A DNA stretch of 64,000 nucleotides from Baylisascaris procyonis. Lineage: Eukaryota; Nematoda; Chromadorea; Rhabditida; Ascarididae. Location: positions 620,001 through 684,000 of the forward strand of contig JAZARR010000201.1 in assembly GCA_037389465.1 (NCBI GenBank). The letters run 5' to 3'. Both the position numbers and the translations under genes were made by a program. The first letter of the stretch is position 1. Each line of letters starts with the position of its first letter. Below the pieces are notes generated by a model. That model saw only the letters and a program-made list of their open reading frames with translations. It was not told the DNA's origin and searched no databases. This document shows positions 1 to 13,709 of this stretch, in pieces.

Positions 1-3000
1 TCGCTCAAAAAACCATTCTTCGTGAAAAAATTTTTTTCCAATCCTGCGCATCGAGAAAACGAAAAAGCGTTCGAAGGGCTTCGTTGTCATGTCCTCCCTA
101 GTGCAGCTTCCCAAGTATACTGCAAGCCATTGGGCAACTTCTGATATTAAACTTCAGATTGACCGATCAAAGGAATTACGGTCATTTAGTGTGGAAGATA
201 TTTTGCATTGTACAGTGACTAAATTTTCATAGTCATTTTCTGAATGTAATTCGGGTATACTCTTCGCAGCAAGACCATAGTCCATTTTACAAATATCAGT
301 GTTTTGTATATGAAATGTGTGATGCTTTTGATTCATCGATGAGGCCTAATAGCATTTCATTCTTCTTATTTCAACCTTCTGAACCCAAACATCTATATCT
401 ATGGCTTGTGATACGTAAACGGCCAGACGTAGCCAGATGAGAGTTTCCATATTGATCATATTTGCGTTTGATTATCTTTGTTATTAACCTTTCAAACTCA
501 TATTCCGCTATCTTGTTATGACTGCGACAACTATATTTATATTCGAAGTTCACTGTATATCACAACGAACTCCTATTCTCTTTTTCTCTATACCATACAA
601 ACTTTTGCGGTCGAACCGTTCTTTCGATGGTTTAGATGCGAACAAAGAATCTAGTTTCATCTTTTAATATCGTATGACTAATTTTTTGTACTGTATAAAC
701 AGTAGAAAATGATTTGTTTGAGACAGCCAAGGAGTGCTTCTGAAATAAAAGCTTCTCAAAAAAAATCAGCATTTGTTTCTTGCTTTCTGTTTTCTATTTG
801 AAATTACTCAATGATAGAAGTTTTCTTCTACATTCCCTTTCATAGCTTTTTAGCACATTGTTGCTTTACGCATACCCTTATAAATTCTGTAGCTAATTTC
901 TTCTAACTGTAAGTTAGTCACGTAAAAGAGTGTATGAGAAGTAACAACGTCAATATCGCACACTAGTATAGTCTTATAACCAACCAGCTGGCTTTATGAG
1001 AGGCTTTATCGCTCGTCGATGTGATCATTTTCCTGCTTGTTATATCTATCAGCATAGCTCTTTTTGTAAAGTTGGAAATCCCCGTCAAACTTATTATCCA
1101 GAAGTGTATATTTTATAGTTTGTGCTTTAATAGTAATTTCATTAACTTAATCCTTTTTCTAACATTTTAATATGTCCAGCATTTCGTCGAATATTTTTCA
1201 AGCTTTCAAGCATAGTTTATCGAATGCATGCTTTACTATATTATACGGAAATTTCATTTATAGAATGGATGCGATCGTTATATAATACGTTATTCAACTC
1301 ATCCCTTATATATTGTGCAAATGCATCGTTCAAAAAAAAATTATCATATCATTTACCAAAAGCTTACAAAAAATTTTTCCAAGTTATCTCGTTCAAGTTG
1401 ATTGTTTTCTATTTCCGCTTAATCGTCAGATTAATTAAAAATTTTCAAAATAAAAAACGTCATACGTTCGTATATCATGTGTTCTCTGTCGATGCGTAAA
1501 TATCAACATAACGTTAAAGAATCAAACTACAAATTTGATAATTTCTGAATTCTCTTATCGATGAAAATTACAAACACCTCTTCTCATACATTACCTTTAT
1601 TCTCATTAAGAGAAATCGTTGTTTTTATCTTCATATAATGGATAATAATTCACCAAATTTTTGCAAACGTTTATCTGTATTCACTTTCAGCCATTAATAG
1701 GCGATGGTTAATATTGTTCTATTGAATTTAATTATATTGTTGGCAATAATTGAAACCGTTCTCTTTGTATTTCTCGATGGAGGTCTCGTTGTCAATTTAA
1801 GATCAAGAGACTTTAGAGTGGTCGCTTCTCTTTGTGAACGTCGTCGAAAATTTTTGATGACGTCGTAATTCTCTGATTTAAAAAATGTAATAGTTTTATT
1901 GACTGGTAATTTCCTTTTCTAAACACGATAAGGAATGGTAATACTTGCCCTGAGACGATTGTGTAGATTTCGGAAAATTTTTCTATGCGAAGCTACCTTA
2001 AATGTGAAGAAATCGAGTGCCAAGAAGCTAAAAAGCTGAGCCTTTACATACCATCCTGTCACTGATCGCCTTTTGACGCTGTCCTTAGGTACGTGATGGA
2101 GGTGTCTTCCACTTTACAACATCAGATCGCTCGAGGAAGGTGGCTGACATCGCTATAACCTCATGCCCCCCCCCTCCCCCTCCTCCTCCCCCACCTGGTT
2201 CCTTCTTTGTGAGGTGCTCTCTAAAGTTAGAAAGGAATAGAAAACGCCGAGAAAAGGCACAAGTGCTTCGTAACCAGGCTAGAACAAGTTGTCATCATTT
2301 CTACTTTTAAATCTTACTTTCAGCGATTCGATTCTTGAGCTCAATAGAAAGTGACACGATTTGCTCTCTTTGATCGTTCAGCACATTGCATCGTTGATCG
2401 ATGTTTGATGGTTATTGTCACGCAATTGTTCGATTTGTTAGAAAATATGAGAACAATTGCACTAGTTTGAAACATAGGAGAAGTAATATCTTTCTATGGG
2501 CATCAATTGAAATAGAAAAGTAATGTTCAACATTTTTTTCTCTTATTGAAATGCGAAATTAGTTGGGGAGAGATAAGTAGAAAGTAAAAACGCCTAAAGT
2601 GTTCATACTATTCGGCATCCCCTATTTACTCTGTTTTTTTTGAACGAGCCCGCTTTTCTAGGCTATGACTGGTAGGATTACTGGGCTCTGTAGGGTTGGC
2701 ACTGAAACTTTAGTGAATTAATAAACGCTACCTAATTAATTGCGCAGAGATTATAGAGGGAATCAAGAAAATGCTAAATTAACGCAAGACAGGAAATAAA
2801 AATAGTTGCTGCCTGCCCTCGAAACCTGAACTTAGCGCTAATTCTTAGCTACAGTAATGCTTTTTTAACACTTTTTATGAACTACGCTAAAGCTCTGCAC
2901 AGGTTTTTGTGCGTTGTCCACATATAGGTTTGATATCACCAACTGCGGAAGAAGAAAATAACAAACAAATTTTTCAATAGTAAATCGACGAATTTAATTT

Positions 3001-6000
3001 TTCAACCAATCGAGCATGTTCGAACTCTGCATCCGATTTTGGTGCCCAGAGGAACTTCAAATTCAATAGACGCAGTGGAAATTTTCAGCGAAATCTATTC
3101 ATGATGCTGAATTGGAATGTAGTGATCGAACGATAACGATTGCTAGCAATAATCTACGACGAATCTTTGCGATCGCTCACCTCATTAGCAAATTAAAAAG
3201 GATTATCCAATTTGAGAGCCGGAAATAAGAGATCTGGAGGGGAAACAAAGATGGATGCGAACAAAAAAAAAAAGATTCAATTGATGCAAAATTGTAGGAG
3301 CGATCGTTTTTATGTAAAACCTAGTGAAATATTTGCAATATGTGAAATGCAATCGAAGAAAGAGAAAAAATTTTTAATTTTAGAGTTCTGAGTGAAAATG
3401 AATTTTTGAAGATGACGTACCATTAGGCATCGGCTCGTTATTTACGAAAAATGTGCTCAACTGGCTGATCTGATTGGATGAAATGAAAAAAAAGCAACGT
3501 GATTAGGAGAAAAGGTTAGCGATTCGGAGGAAATGAGGCGACAGAAGATGAAAAACTATGAGAGAGCGATCTTTTATAATTATGTGGATTTCATTGCTGC
3601 TTTCCTCGTTTCCTGTGTGGTGATCTTCTTCCGAAGTCTCGTCCTCTCCCTCTTCCCATAGTTGTTATCTTTGATTCTCATAATCTCGCCTTATCATTCT
3701 CATGTCATCTTCATTTTTTTTTCGTCGACAAAAAACAAGACGGGCGATATTTTTGTATTTGCCAATAATTTATTTGGTAGAAATTGCCGACAGTCTGCAA
3801 CCAACAGCCTCCACCCGCTGCCCACCAAAGCCGGCAAACATTAGTTGCAAAAACGCTCTGTCTAATCTCATCGATCTGAGTCACTATCGTTGTTAGGGCG
3901 ATCGGAAGAGCAATGGCGGGGAGAAGGGGAAGAGGCACAAGCAGTGGCGGTGAATGTAAGCAAGAACGCAGCCACGTGTAAATTATGTGTAAATTACAGC
4001 AAATGTAATATACTTTCTTCGGTTGCCCAATCGGGCAAGAATCTGTACCCAGAAAATCATTGTTTTACTTAGGTATCACCAACTTTTCGTGTTCCTTAAA
4101 AGCAAAATCTCGGACTCATTTCGTGGAGCCAATTTAGATCTCGTCGAGCGATCAAAAAAGTGACCTTTGAGAGCATTGCCACCACTAACCTTCATTTGTT
4201 TGTACGTGTTTATTATTCTAGTCTACTCATTTTTGCGGGGTGATGATTACTTTGCGTGATGTATTCACACTTAGCATATGCAAGGCACCATATGCTAAGA
4301 AAAAGTTATAGCAGATATATACATTCCGTGAAATTTTTATTTTTTATACTTCTTTCTTAAAATAGAAGACCCCAACATCATAGAGTCAACACGCATAGAT
4401 AATTGAAGTAGTTGCGCGTTAATAGTTTTTAAGTCAATATTTTCACGCATTTTATCACATATCAACAAGTCATTACAGACGCAAAATGAGCACATCAACA
4501 AATAATACTCGTCATTTATTTATTAGTCATAATAATTCACATCAATCGAAACGTTACAACACACCTCATACCGCCTGATGATCCGTCCGTTGGCCAAAGG
4601 TCGGTGCGGATCTGTCGAGTTCGATTCGCTCGCATTCCGGGCCACCTCATTTACACTAACACCTCCCCTCCCCCCCCCTCTCCCAAAAACTCAACATATA
4701 CTGCATCTACCTCTTCACAATCTTCGAATTTGATATATTTCGTCATGCTTATTTTTAATTTTTATGTGTCATAGTATGGAACGAGTTACTCGTTTAATTT
4801 CCTTTATTTGACGTTAAAGTTTGAAGCAGAAAAAACCATTTTCTATAATTATCAAGAAACGTTCAATGTGTATGCTATTAGTGCATCTTGTTGGCCATTA
4901 TAGAGGGATTTACATTTTTATGTGACTATATAAATTCGTTATCGCTCTTTTCCAATTATTGCTTCACATGTAGTAAAGCAAATAGAAACCTATAAGCCTT
5001 TTACGAGCATTTCTTCGCAAAAGTGCACCATACGTGAACGACTATCATATCCAATGTGTGCTATATGATATCGCAGATTTAGGGCTCATTTGAAAACACA
5101 AGTGAACGAGTGCCTGTAGTTAGACAAGCCGATATGCTTAATGATAACATAGGTGTCGCCTCACCTGTTGCAGCATCTTTTTGACGCTGCTTCATTGAAA
5201 CGATAGGTAGCAGTCATAAAATTTGTGTGCATTTTCTCAAACGCGTAGTTATTACGATCTCTGAAGGGACAAATAAATAGAAAGCATTTAGGAAAGTTTG
5301 ACGAATGTTTGCTAATATCCACGATGCTGACCAAGATCCAAGGAACTAAAATAATGCAAAATGACTCGAAATTACGAAATATTCATGAACGATATGCAAT
5401 GCAACATCTTACATGTGAAAACTTCGACGCGATTTCATATATGCGTTATCGTCATATCATCGTTCATCTCACTGCATATTTAGCACAAATTAGTGCATAC
5501 TTTTGCTGTCGTTTCAAAATCTGTTTCCGTACAAAATCGTATATCACGAATAAAGATCTCTAAGGTTTGAAAGGTCCCGTTTATTTATGGACGTTTGTAT
5601 GGAAATAGTGCATTCGTTGTCCTAATAAACGCGAAAAAAACTCAATAATTAACTTTGCCAGTCAATAACTGAATCAAATCATGCAAAAATAATTATCTGA
5701 AAGTACAACAGTGAGAGGTGCACGTTGCAAAATTCACAAAACATTTAGAAAGCTTGCTTCTTTATTAATGCATCGTTGATAAGCACTTAGAAAGAGCAGC
5801 AATTCCATCATTTCAAGGCAGCATAGGTGGCTTTCAAGTTCGTTTTCTTTCGCTGAAAAAGAATCGTTCTAAGACTGCAAATCAGGAGCTTATCAGTAGA
5901 TTTTAGCAGTTCGATTTTTTTCTCACTATGACCATAACAGGTTTAAGAGCTCCGGTTTTTTCTCTAAGAGCTCCGATTAGCCTGTTGCTTCAAATAGTCT

Positions 6001-6261
6001 CTTTCAAGTAATTTATACAAGTAATTTTAATGAGTTGACTTTATTTAAAATTGCTTTTCTTAATGTTGCTCAATTCGACGATCATTTATCTGCCTATATC
6101 GATATGTGAATATTTCAATGGCTGAATCTCCGCCTTCTTTTCGGATTTCCTATGATAACGGAGTAATAATTGCTTGATTGTCCGGAAATAACTGTTCTAT
6201 ACGAACGATCGATGTTTAATTCCCGAACAGCGATATTTCTACAACAAATCTCTTTTTTCAG
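1..6261. other. Intergenic, no gene recognised
   Basis: No exon chain with consistent splice phases could be built on either strand. The stretch is AT-rich apart from GC-richer patches. One patch (about 2089-2200) contains a C-rich tract at 2166-2197 and can be read on the plus strand as an exon-like frame ending in polyproline before a GTGAGG. A second patch (about 4562-4684) is open in several frames and ends in another C-rich tract. Neither matches a protein I know, so no gene is called. Confidence 0.5.
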
Positions 6262-6313
6262 TGAATAGAAGAAACGATAAACACGAAGGCATTACGTGTC
6301 TTAAGCGATACGG
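6262..6313 (+). promoter_or_regulatory. Possible trans-splice acceptor and 5' UTR of the GPCR
   Basis: A pyrimidine-rich tract, TCTTTTTTCAG, ends at 6261, 52 bases upstream of the GPCR start codon. No donor or coding sequence is visible upstream. In nematodes this arrangement is typical of a spliced-leader acceptor. It could also be an ordinary intron end after a non-coding first exon. Confidence 0.4.
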
Positions 6314-9300
6314 ATGAGTGTAACACTAATATTCGATGTATGTGCTACCTTTGTTGTTGGTTTTGCCCTACTTCTTCTTAATACACCAACTTTTATTGTG
6401 CTGTTGAGTTCGAAATTAAGAGTACGGTATGCGGTACTTGCTGCATTATTGCTGACCTGTGCACTGAACGGTAAGTATTGTTATCATTGATGAAATTTTT
6501 TCTTTGTTTTATATGGAATTGCGATGAAATTATGCAAATTAAGTGGAGGCTTATTATCTACATGAGCTATTCGTCCTATATTGTCATAGTTTTATTAAAT
6601 CATTGGTCTTTAATTTACATCTATTTTTGTATTAATCTATAAATGAAGCTGAAGAAACGTGATTTCCTGTCCCACTTGGAATGACGATTACTGTAGTGAG
6701 GGACAGCAGGTGAGCAACCTTGTGATATTTTTTAAGGTATCTCTAAATTGGTTATGAAATTAGAAATTGAGTTTATGGTGCCTCAGTTAGCCTTATTTGA
6801 GCACAGAAAAATTTGCCGCATGTGCTGCAGCTTCGGGAAAAAGCTATGCGGCGTTTCGTAGACAGAAAAACATTTGCAAGCGAGTTCAGTTTATGCTCAC
6901 TGGAAAATTGTTTGCTGAGAAAAGCAAAGATTACACTTTTTTGGATGTTTCAATTTAAAAAAAAAAATATTTGGATTCAATTGTTTCGGTTTTTAAACAG
7001 CGAAATATTATACTTCATATGTTTTGATTTTCGCATCATGGAAAATCTTGTGTGATTATGTGGGCATAGTGAGTTAGTTTCGTTGCATAAACGCCGATGA
7101 CAAGGGTTGAGGTGATAGAAATGTAGGAACGCTTGGGCCGTTGTGTGTTACATACCAGTTGGGGGATATATACCGATGAAAGTGCAGGAGAAACTTACGT
7201 GCTTTTCCTTTTCATTTACACTTTGGATCAGGACAATGCTAAGACCTTATACGAAGTTCAATGAAAAACTCCGGGCATCTCTTGCAGATTTGGCTTATTA
7301 CACTATAAACTTACTGTTGCTTTTCTGCATCCACTTTGGTTCAGTTTTTTTTTTTTACTGCTTGTGCAAATATTCTCCCAATCTGTTCTCCATTTCCTCT
7401 ACTTTTCCGTCCTTAGTTCTCATTCATTGTGCCTTTCATTTTAGAGAAATGCAATTGCTTCGTTATTTCAGTTAACTAGTGATGACCAGGCTCGCATGGT
7501 GATATTTAAGCGGTGGAATAAGCATACAGTGAACTCAGTCTTCTCAAATTTCTACACCTGAAAACTAGAATAATAATATTTTCAAAGGACAACGATTGTG
7601 ATTTACAACTGAAAAATTCAAATCTATTTTCTTCCGCTCGTTGAATTTATAGTTCTTATAAACAAAGCAAATGCGAATGTCATAAGCCAATTAGCCTACC
7701 TGGCCGCCAAATTTTTGTTGGTACCTGGCATCTGATACCTGCTCATATGCGCTTCTGTGTAACAAATATCTCGTCTGCTTCCAAAAGATCTTAAGTTCCT
7801 TAATTAAGCAATATCCGCCCAGTTACCGCCTTCATATGAGGCGACACCCTCCTCTTCCCATGCTCTTTTTACCGAACCTTACAATCTCCAAGCGATTCAA
7901 CTTGGAAGTCGCCAACTACTGCGAACCCCGCGCATTAAATGCTTGGACCAGCGAATGAAGAACTGTATTTATTTTAAGCTCGCAAAGGGAAACGGAAGAC
8001 TATGCGGGAGATAAAATAGCATAAGATAATCTTTCAGAACGCAGTTGTTGCTTAAAAAAGTATTCAGACCTCCTGTCAGCAGTGCACCTTTTCCAGGCAA
8101 TTTGTTTGACACGTGCATACGCAAAGCAAAGCATCTGATGTATTCATGGTCATTCTTGTGTTCTTCGTTTTGCATATTTGCCTAAAAGGCGTTTATTTCC
8201 GGTTTTCAAACCTCCTCCTCGCAAAAAGTCCTCAAGGCCCCCAACATAAGTTTTCAGGTGTGCAGTGCATCGGTCATGCGACAACCGCATTAATTGCTCT
8301 ACGGAATCCCGATTCTGTGCAACAACACACGAGTGCTCTTTCATGTGTAACGAATGTAAGTATCTCATTTCCTTTAGCACTTTCTTATCTATTCCAATAT
8401 GCTCTATCCCATTTTTTCGAACGCAGTATCCTGAGTTCGTTGCAAAAGCATACTACAGTGGTATCCTGAATTCCTTATAGTTCAACCCTTGTTCGATGGG
8501 CATTCGTATACACTATAGGTTTTTTATGATATCGGAAGGGATTATATCATATGGAGGTAGGAAGTTGGCCATTTAGGCCAATTAGCCAAATCGCCCACAA
8601 TTTGTATTTATGAAAGATTATCATTTAGCCAATCAATTTGGTGGATCAATTCACGTTTACCGCTGTTCCTGTGATGTTAATGATGAGCAGTATTGATCGT
8701 TGGCTTGTGTTCACCTATCCATTGGCGTATTGCTATAGTACGGTCAAATATGTGGTCACACAGATAGTATGTGCTTATGTATTCACATTTTTTGTTCAAG
8801 CGATAACGATTATATGGACAGGCCTATATAATGAAACTGCAGGATCAGTGACTTGTGCGTAAGTGTTTTCATATATTTTCATCTGAAACATCTATATACC
8901 TGAACTGTAAGGAAACTATTATTAATTGAGATGCATTCCTGAAACAAACTATAGAAGAGAGAGTGAACGAGAGAAAGAGAAAGGAAGAAAATTCCGATCG
9001 TAAGCGAATAAACTCAACTCATTTATTAGTTGAATAATGCGATGTTGATATCATTTCATCACATGAAATTTGATTGGCGAAATAAATAAATAAGAAAGAA
9101 ATTCAGGGAATTATTGCATATACGCGAAAATGCTCATTCTTTAGAATGATTTATGAAAATATTTTCTATGAAGAAGTTAATTTTCGCATTTGGCATCATT
9201 AATATAGATAACGCCGATTAAATGAATGCGAAGACAAATGCTTATATTTCTGTTCAAAATACCATTCACTGCAATATGAACGCATATAAAAATTACTCTT

Positions 9301-11256
9301 ATGAAAACAAATTTATATAAACGTTTGGAAATTTTTAAGAAAGCTAAACCTCGCTAATCATATCAGTTAACCAATGATTTGCAATAAGTAGAATAAATCC
9401 ACTCCATACTGCCCCGTCCCAGTTTCTTTTCGTTTCATCATCATCTGGCTGAGCTATAACGTATGAAATAAGGTGAAAATTTGCATATCTAGAGGCAATC
9501 AGCGAGAGTGAAGCAATTCGACCGACCACGTAAGAGCTGGTAATTTAGCTGGAACATTGCTTATTCGATGAACTATCATTATTATTAGATAAACTATCAA
9601 CTACTGCACTCATACGTAGGAATGTAGTAACCAGGATTGTAGCAGGTTCCTCTAGCACTCTATAATACCTACTTCAATGAATGTATTACAGTAAAACCAA
9701 TTATATGCCTGGTGGGCTATATACACTATTGGTGATTATCAGAGTGACTGCTGCATCATTGAGTATACTTTTCATGCTTATCACACTTGCAAAGTTAAGA
9801 GTACGTGTTGAGACGACCTCGCAATATCGTACAGACTCTCAACTTCGAGCATTCATGCGACGACAACATAGCTTTACCAAGGCAATGCTTATCTCATGTG
9901 GATTTACTCTCGGTTAGTCAATTCACTTTCTAGGAATAACAAAAAAAAACGGAAATAGCTGTGTCATGTTTTAGACCTAAGGATCTTCAATTATTATCGA
10001 CTTATAAAGGTTGAAATGAAAGCGGTAGAAAATGACCCCTTTCTCATTTGAAGAATTTAAACAATTAGGAAGTTGGCTAATATAGTGTAAGTTTTTTTTC
10101 TGATCACGTTATGATGGCACATATTGCCTCCACTCAAAATATGCTGCGATATCCGAGAATTTTTTGTTTCCGGCTTTTTTCCTATAAGATCCGAGAACGT
10201 TGGAGGAATTCTAAAGCTCCACATACCTAGAGCATCGAGTTGTGATATGCGCTTTAGCTGGTGCTATCACCGTGTCGATTAGTTTGCTTTCGTCATAGCT
10301 TTTGAGTTTCCATCTGCAATTACCTCGAAGTCAAATGTCAGCCCTCAGTTTGTTTAGCGGGCTTTTTGTGAAAGCTCCAACAATCGTTACCTTGTATAAT
10401 TGCTAACATATCACTATTTTCTCAAAGGTTAGTCTACGTTTCTCGGATTTTTTTGATCACTAGTGCATCATGACAATATCGAGGTGCCTATAGGTTCTGG
10501 GAATTGTACAGAAGGAATGCTTCCAGCAGTAATCCATCCTGTCCATACAGGATGGATTACTGCTGGAAGCCTTCGAGCCGTAGAAGGTGTCATCTGGTGA
10601 ATGTTTTAGTTTGATTCTTTTTGACTAGTTACGGAATCAAATCTTCCTCTCACCATTAAAGTGTTGCCACTGAAGTGAAGATACGCCTTCCCTATTTTAG
10701 TGACTTATTGCCACTGCCACCAGGTTTCTTTTGCACTGCCAATTCGCTTATTGAAAGAATTGAATTAAAGCAGGAAATTCCTTTCCCTGCAAAATATTTC
10801 AACGTAAATAAAAATTTCCAACGGTAATAGAAAATTTCGCCAATTCACTGTAATTTGCAAATACTATCAAAACTTTCACGTTTATTAGCACATAAAAACA
10901 GCGAATAAATACTGCTGTCTGAACATGAGATGTCTCATTAGCAGAATATCATTCAGCGTCGATTTTTAAGACGAAAGTATAAATGAAACAAACTAACAAA
11001 AGTATGATTTTCAGTATTGTTCGTTGTGCCGACATGTGTCTCATTATATGGACGATTCGCCTATTCGGATTCCGCTGAATTTGGACAATATACTCGTTTT
11101 GTGACATTCTTTAATTCTTTTAATATGGTTGTTGTTATTGTTGCAAGAACACCCGAAATAAGGCGACAATTATTTCAAACGTTTTGTAGTTGTTTCAATT
11201 GGACGAAAACATTTCCAACTGTTCAATTTGTTGACAGAAAAACAACACATGCATAA
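6314..11256 (+). CDS. Seven-transmembrane GPCR, nematode chemoreceptor-like (5 exons, 315 aa)
   Basis: Predicted serpentine receptor in the plasma membrane; the ligand is unknown. Exons: 6314-6470, 8258-8355, 8629-8858, 9692-9912 and 11015-11256. All junctions use GT-AG and keep phase (1, 0, 2, 1). TM1 lies near residues 8-30, TM2 follows in exons 1-2, and TM3 ends in SSIDRWLVFTYP, where D108-R109-W110 stands for the DRY motif. Cys82 at the top of TM3 and Cys161 before TM5 fit the conserved disulfide. TM4 is in exon 3, TM5-TM6 in exon 4 (TM6 crossing into exon 5). TM7 carries NSFNMVVVI in place of NPxxY and is followed by a basic TPEIRRQL tail. The architecture is rhodopsin-like and resembles nematode srsx/srw-type receptors; I cannot assign the subfamily. 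The start is the first ATG after the candidate leader acceptor. A possible ATTAAA signal lies at 11273. Confidence 0.92.
10519..10570. repeat. Perfect 24-bp inverted repeat with 4-base loop
   Basis: Bases 10519-10542 are the exact reverse complement of 10547-10570, separated by CCAT. The element sits inside intron 4 of the GPCR gene and is more GC-rich than its surroundings. No flanking target duplication is evident. Confidence 0.95.
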
Positions 11257-13529
11257 ATGCTAAATTAGATTCATTAAATTTATTTTATGCGCTTATGAAT
11301 ATATTTAAGAATCGCCAAAGAAATGCTTTCTGAGTATAATCCACTAAAATCAAAAACGCTAAATATTATTTGAATTATTTTTGAACATTAACAAGAAGAC
11401 TATCTTTCCGTTGTTTTTCCTCTCTATTGAAAACTTTTATCATTTTTGCCTAGAGCATTTTTTTTCTATTTGTAGAGCCATATTAATTTCGCCAAATAAA
11501 TATCGCATAGTTTTTGTCTTATTGAAATATCTTATTAGTATAATATTTTCTTTATCTACGTTTTCGTAGAATTTATTAATTTATAATTTCAACGTTATAG
11601 TTGAATGAATCTCTATTAAAACCGTTTTTCTGCCCTCGAAATATTTTATTCCATTTCTCCATGTAATTGCCTCTCAGTATGTCTTTCTAAAAATTTCCCT
11701 ATATTAGATTATTAAACCATCATTGATCTTTGATTTCTTTGTTTGATACTTTCTTTTTGTTTCTTCCTTTATTAATGCTAAATGCTTCAATGTTTGCATG
11801 ATTTCTGAAAACTTTTGATTGGCTTGTGGAAAAGAGTCAATAAATGGCGATCCAAGGCATGCTCACCGCATATTGAGCATAGTTTGGCTATGTAGTATTA
11901 GCCTCACGGCTTGTACAAACGATTGTTTAGCAGTTGATCACACATCATTCCTGGCAATTTGAATTCTCATCGTGGCCATTTCCAATAACTCTATCGTTTT
12001 TTTGCGTTGGATATTGTGTGTGAAGCGTTGAAATACACATGTGCAATGGGAATATCAGGTTTAATGAAATAGCGGTTTATTTTTGGTGAAAATTATTGTG
12101 ATGAACGACCGCGCTGCGACTCAATTTGCATACATCGACCTCAGTGATATCTGTTCTTCTCTTCACTATTATTTTCGTCATGCTCTCTGGTTGTCTGGTT
12201 GCGTGTTTCAAACCCGTTGCTGTTATGTGTAACGACTCGCATATCGTGATGCTTTCCGTATCTGCTCGGTCCTGTTCGTTATGATCGGATCCCGACATGG
12301 ATGCAAATTGTGTGGCACTTATAAATCGTATAACTGCGTTATGTATGATAAGTCACTGTAACACTTTCTCGTCGTGGCGTGTGTAAGAACGATAAATTGA
12401 CTATCAATTACACTGTTATACGCGTCAAATCTTTTTGTTGCCCTTGTTTTTCAGTCAGTGCATTCCAGATTTATATTTTTATTTTTCTAAGTTCTTCACG
12501 ATCACTTTTTATGTAAGCATAAAATCGAATAAGTGAAATCAGTTGAATTAATTCAAATATTCAGGAAATTAATTTAAAACTTTCATCAATCACTCATAAG
12601 AACATGTGCATAAAACAATACAAATACAAGGACATCTACATGAAAGAATATCAGTCGACGACAACTTACATAACTAAGTAGTTCTACAAATATGATGAAG
12701 GGTTGTCCACTAGCACGCAAATGTTATTACCTAAAATCGATAAAACAAAGGAAGGTTTCCAAAAGAAAAGTTTTCCAGAATCAAACAAAGATGAATTTAA
12801 CGAAAGATAATAATAATAAAAAGAGGCAAAATACAGTCAAGGGATAATCGTTACAGGCAATATGGAAAGGAATTTGATATTATACAGGGTATTTACGAAG
12901 GTTAATGTAGTGAATAAGAACAACAAATGCTTGAAATTTTGAAAATATTAGAAATTTACAACAAAAGCAATTTATATGCAAGAAGTAACAATTGTATCGC
13001 TCTCTTTTTTCACATTCATCTATTGATAAGGTATTCTTCTATTTCCAATTGCGAAGCGGTCGAAGCAAATAGGCGAGATACGATCGCGAGCAAGCCCTGA
13101 TGTTCTTCTCCCTCCATGCGAAGTATTTACTCTATTGAAATCGAACTTTTCATTTCGTAAACTACGAAAACCAGTCGTGATTTTATTTGTTATTTAACTC
13201 AGATTCTCCCCACAATATCGTCTCAAAATTATAGTCCAACCTCTTTGAAGATTATAGGAAAGTTGCAGTAAGTCACATCTATGTTGACCATCACCATCGA
13301 AACAATAAAATGAGAAAAGCTTGAACATATCACAATGCCCATATCAATTTTGCTCTTGAATTTATTCTTATGGGGCAAGAAATGAATCTCACATTGATAA
13401 TGATGAAATTATTTATGATAACCACTATTCGATGTTGAAATAAACATCAACCATAAGTAAAAAAGATTCAAGTCTAAATAATCTTGCAGAGATAGTAATT
13501 GTAATGAAATGTGATATTAATACAAGAAA
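11257..13529. other. Intergenic, GC-richer island at about 12075-12390
   Basis: This separates the 3' end of the GPCR from the convergent finger exon. Bases 12075-12390 are clearly less AT-rich than their surroundings. They are open on the minus strand for 73 codons (12077-12298) and in plus-strand frames, one starting with ATG at 12299 and running to a GTAAGA. No reading is recognisable, so I do not call a gene. Confidence 0.4.
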
Positions 13530-13709
13530 TTATGCTAAAACTGATATAAAATGACGAAAACCGAAGATGAGTAGAACGATAGAAAGATGCGCTATGCCGA
13601 TTCCGTTTGTTTTATCTTCTTTATGTAGATCTTTGTCAGCATAGAATTTGATGAAAGATGGAACGTTCACCATATTACAACCATTACCTTCACAGCAACA
13701 AAACATGAA
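13530..13709 (-). CDS. Terminal exon: cysteine finger (CCCEGNGCN) plus hydrophobic C-terminus
   Basis: A strong acceptor (TTGATTGCAG) opens a 59-codon frame that starts FMFCCCEGNGCN, continues through a short hydrophilic stretch and ends in a hydrophobic tail (AHLSIVLLIFGF). The CCCEGNxCN signature is the last disulfide knot of TGF-beta/activin type II receptor ectodomains and is related to Ly6/uPAR three-finger domains. A hydrophobic tail with almost nothing after it suggests a GPI-attachment signal. The exon begins in phase 0. The N-terminal exons with the other cysteines were not located. The phase would allow joining to the exons at 17209-18011, but those lack three-finger cysteines, so this may be a separate gene. 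Confidence 0.4.
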   Translation of the reverse strand, partial: FMFCCCEGNGCNMVNVPSFIKFYADKDLHKEDKTNGIGIAHLSIVLLIFGFRHFISVLA

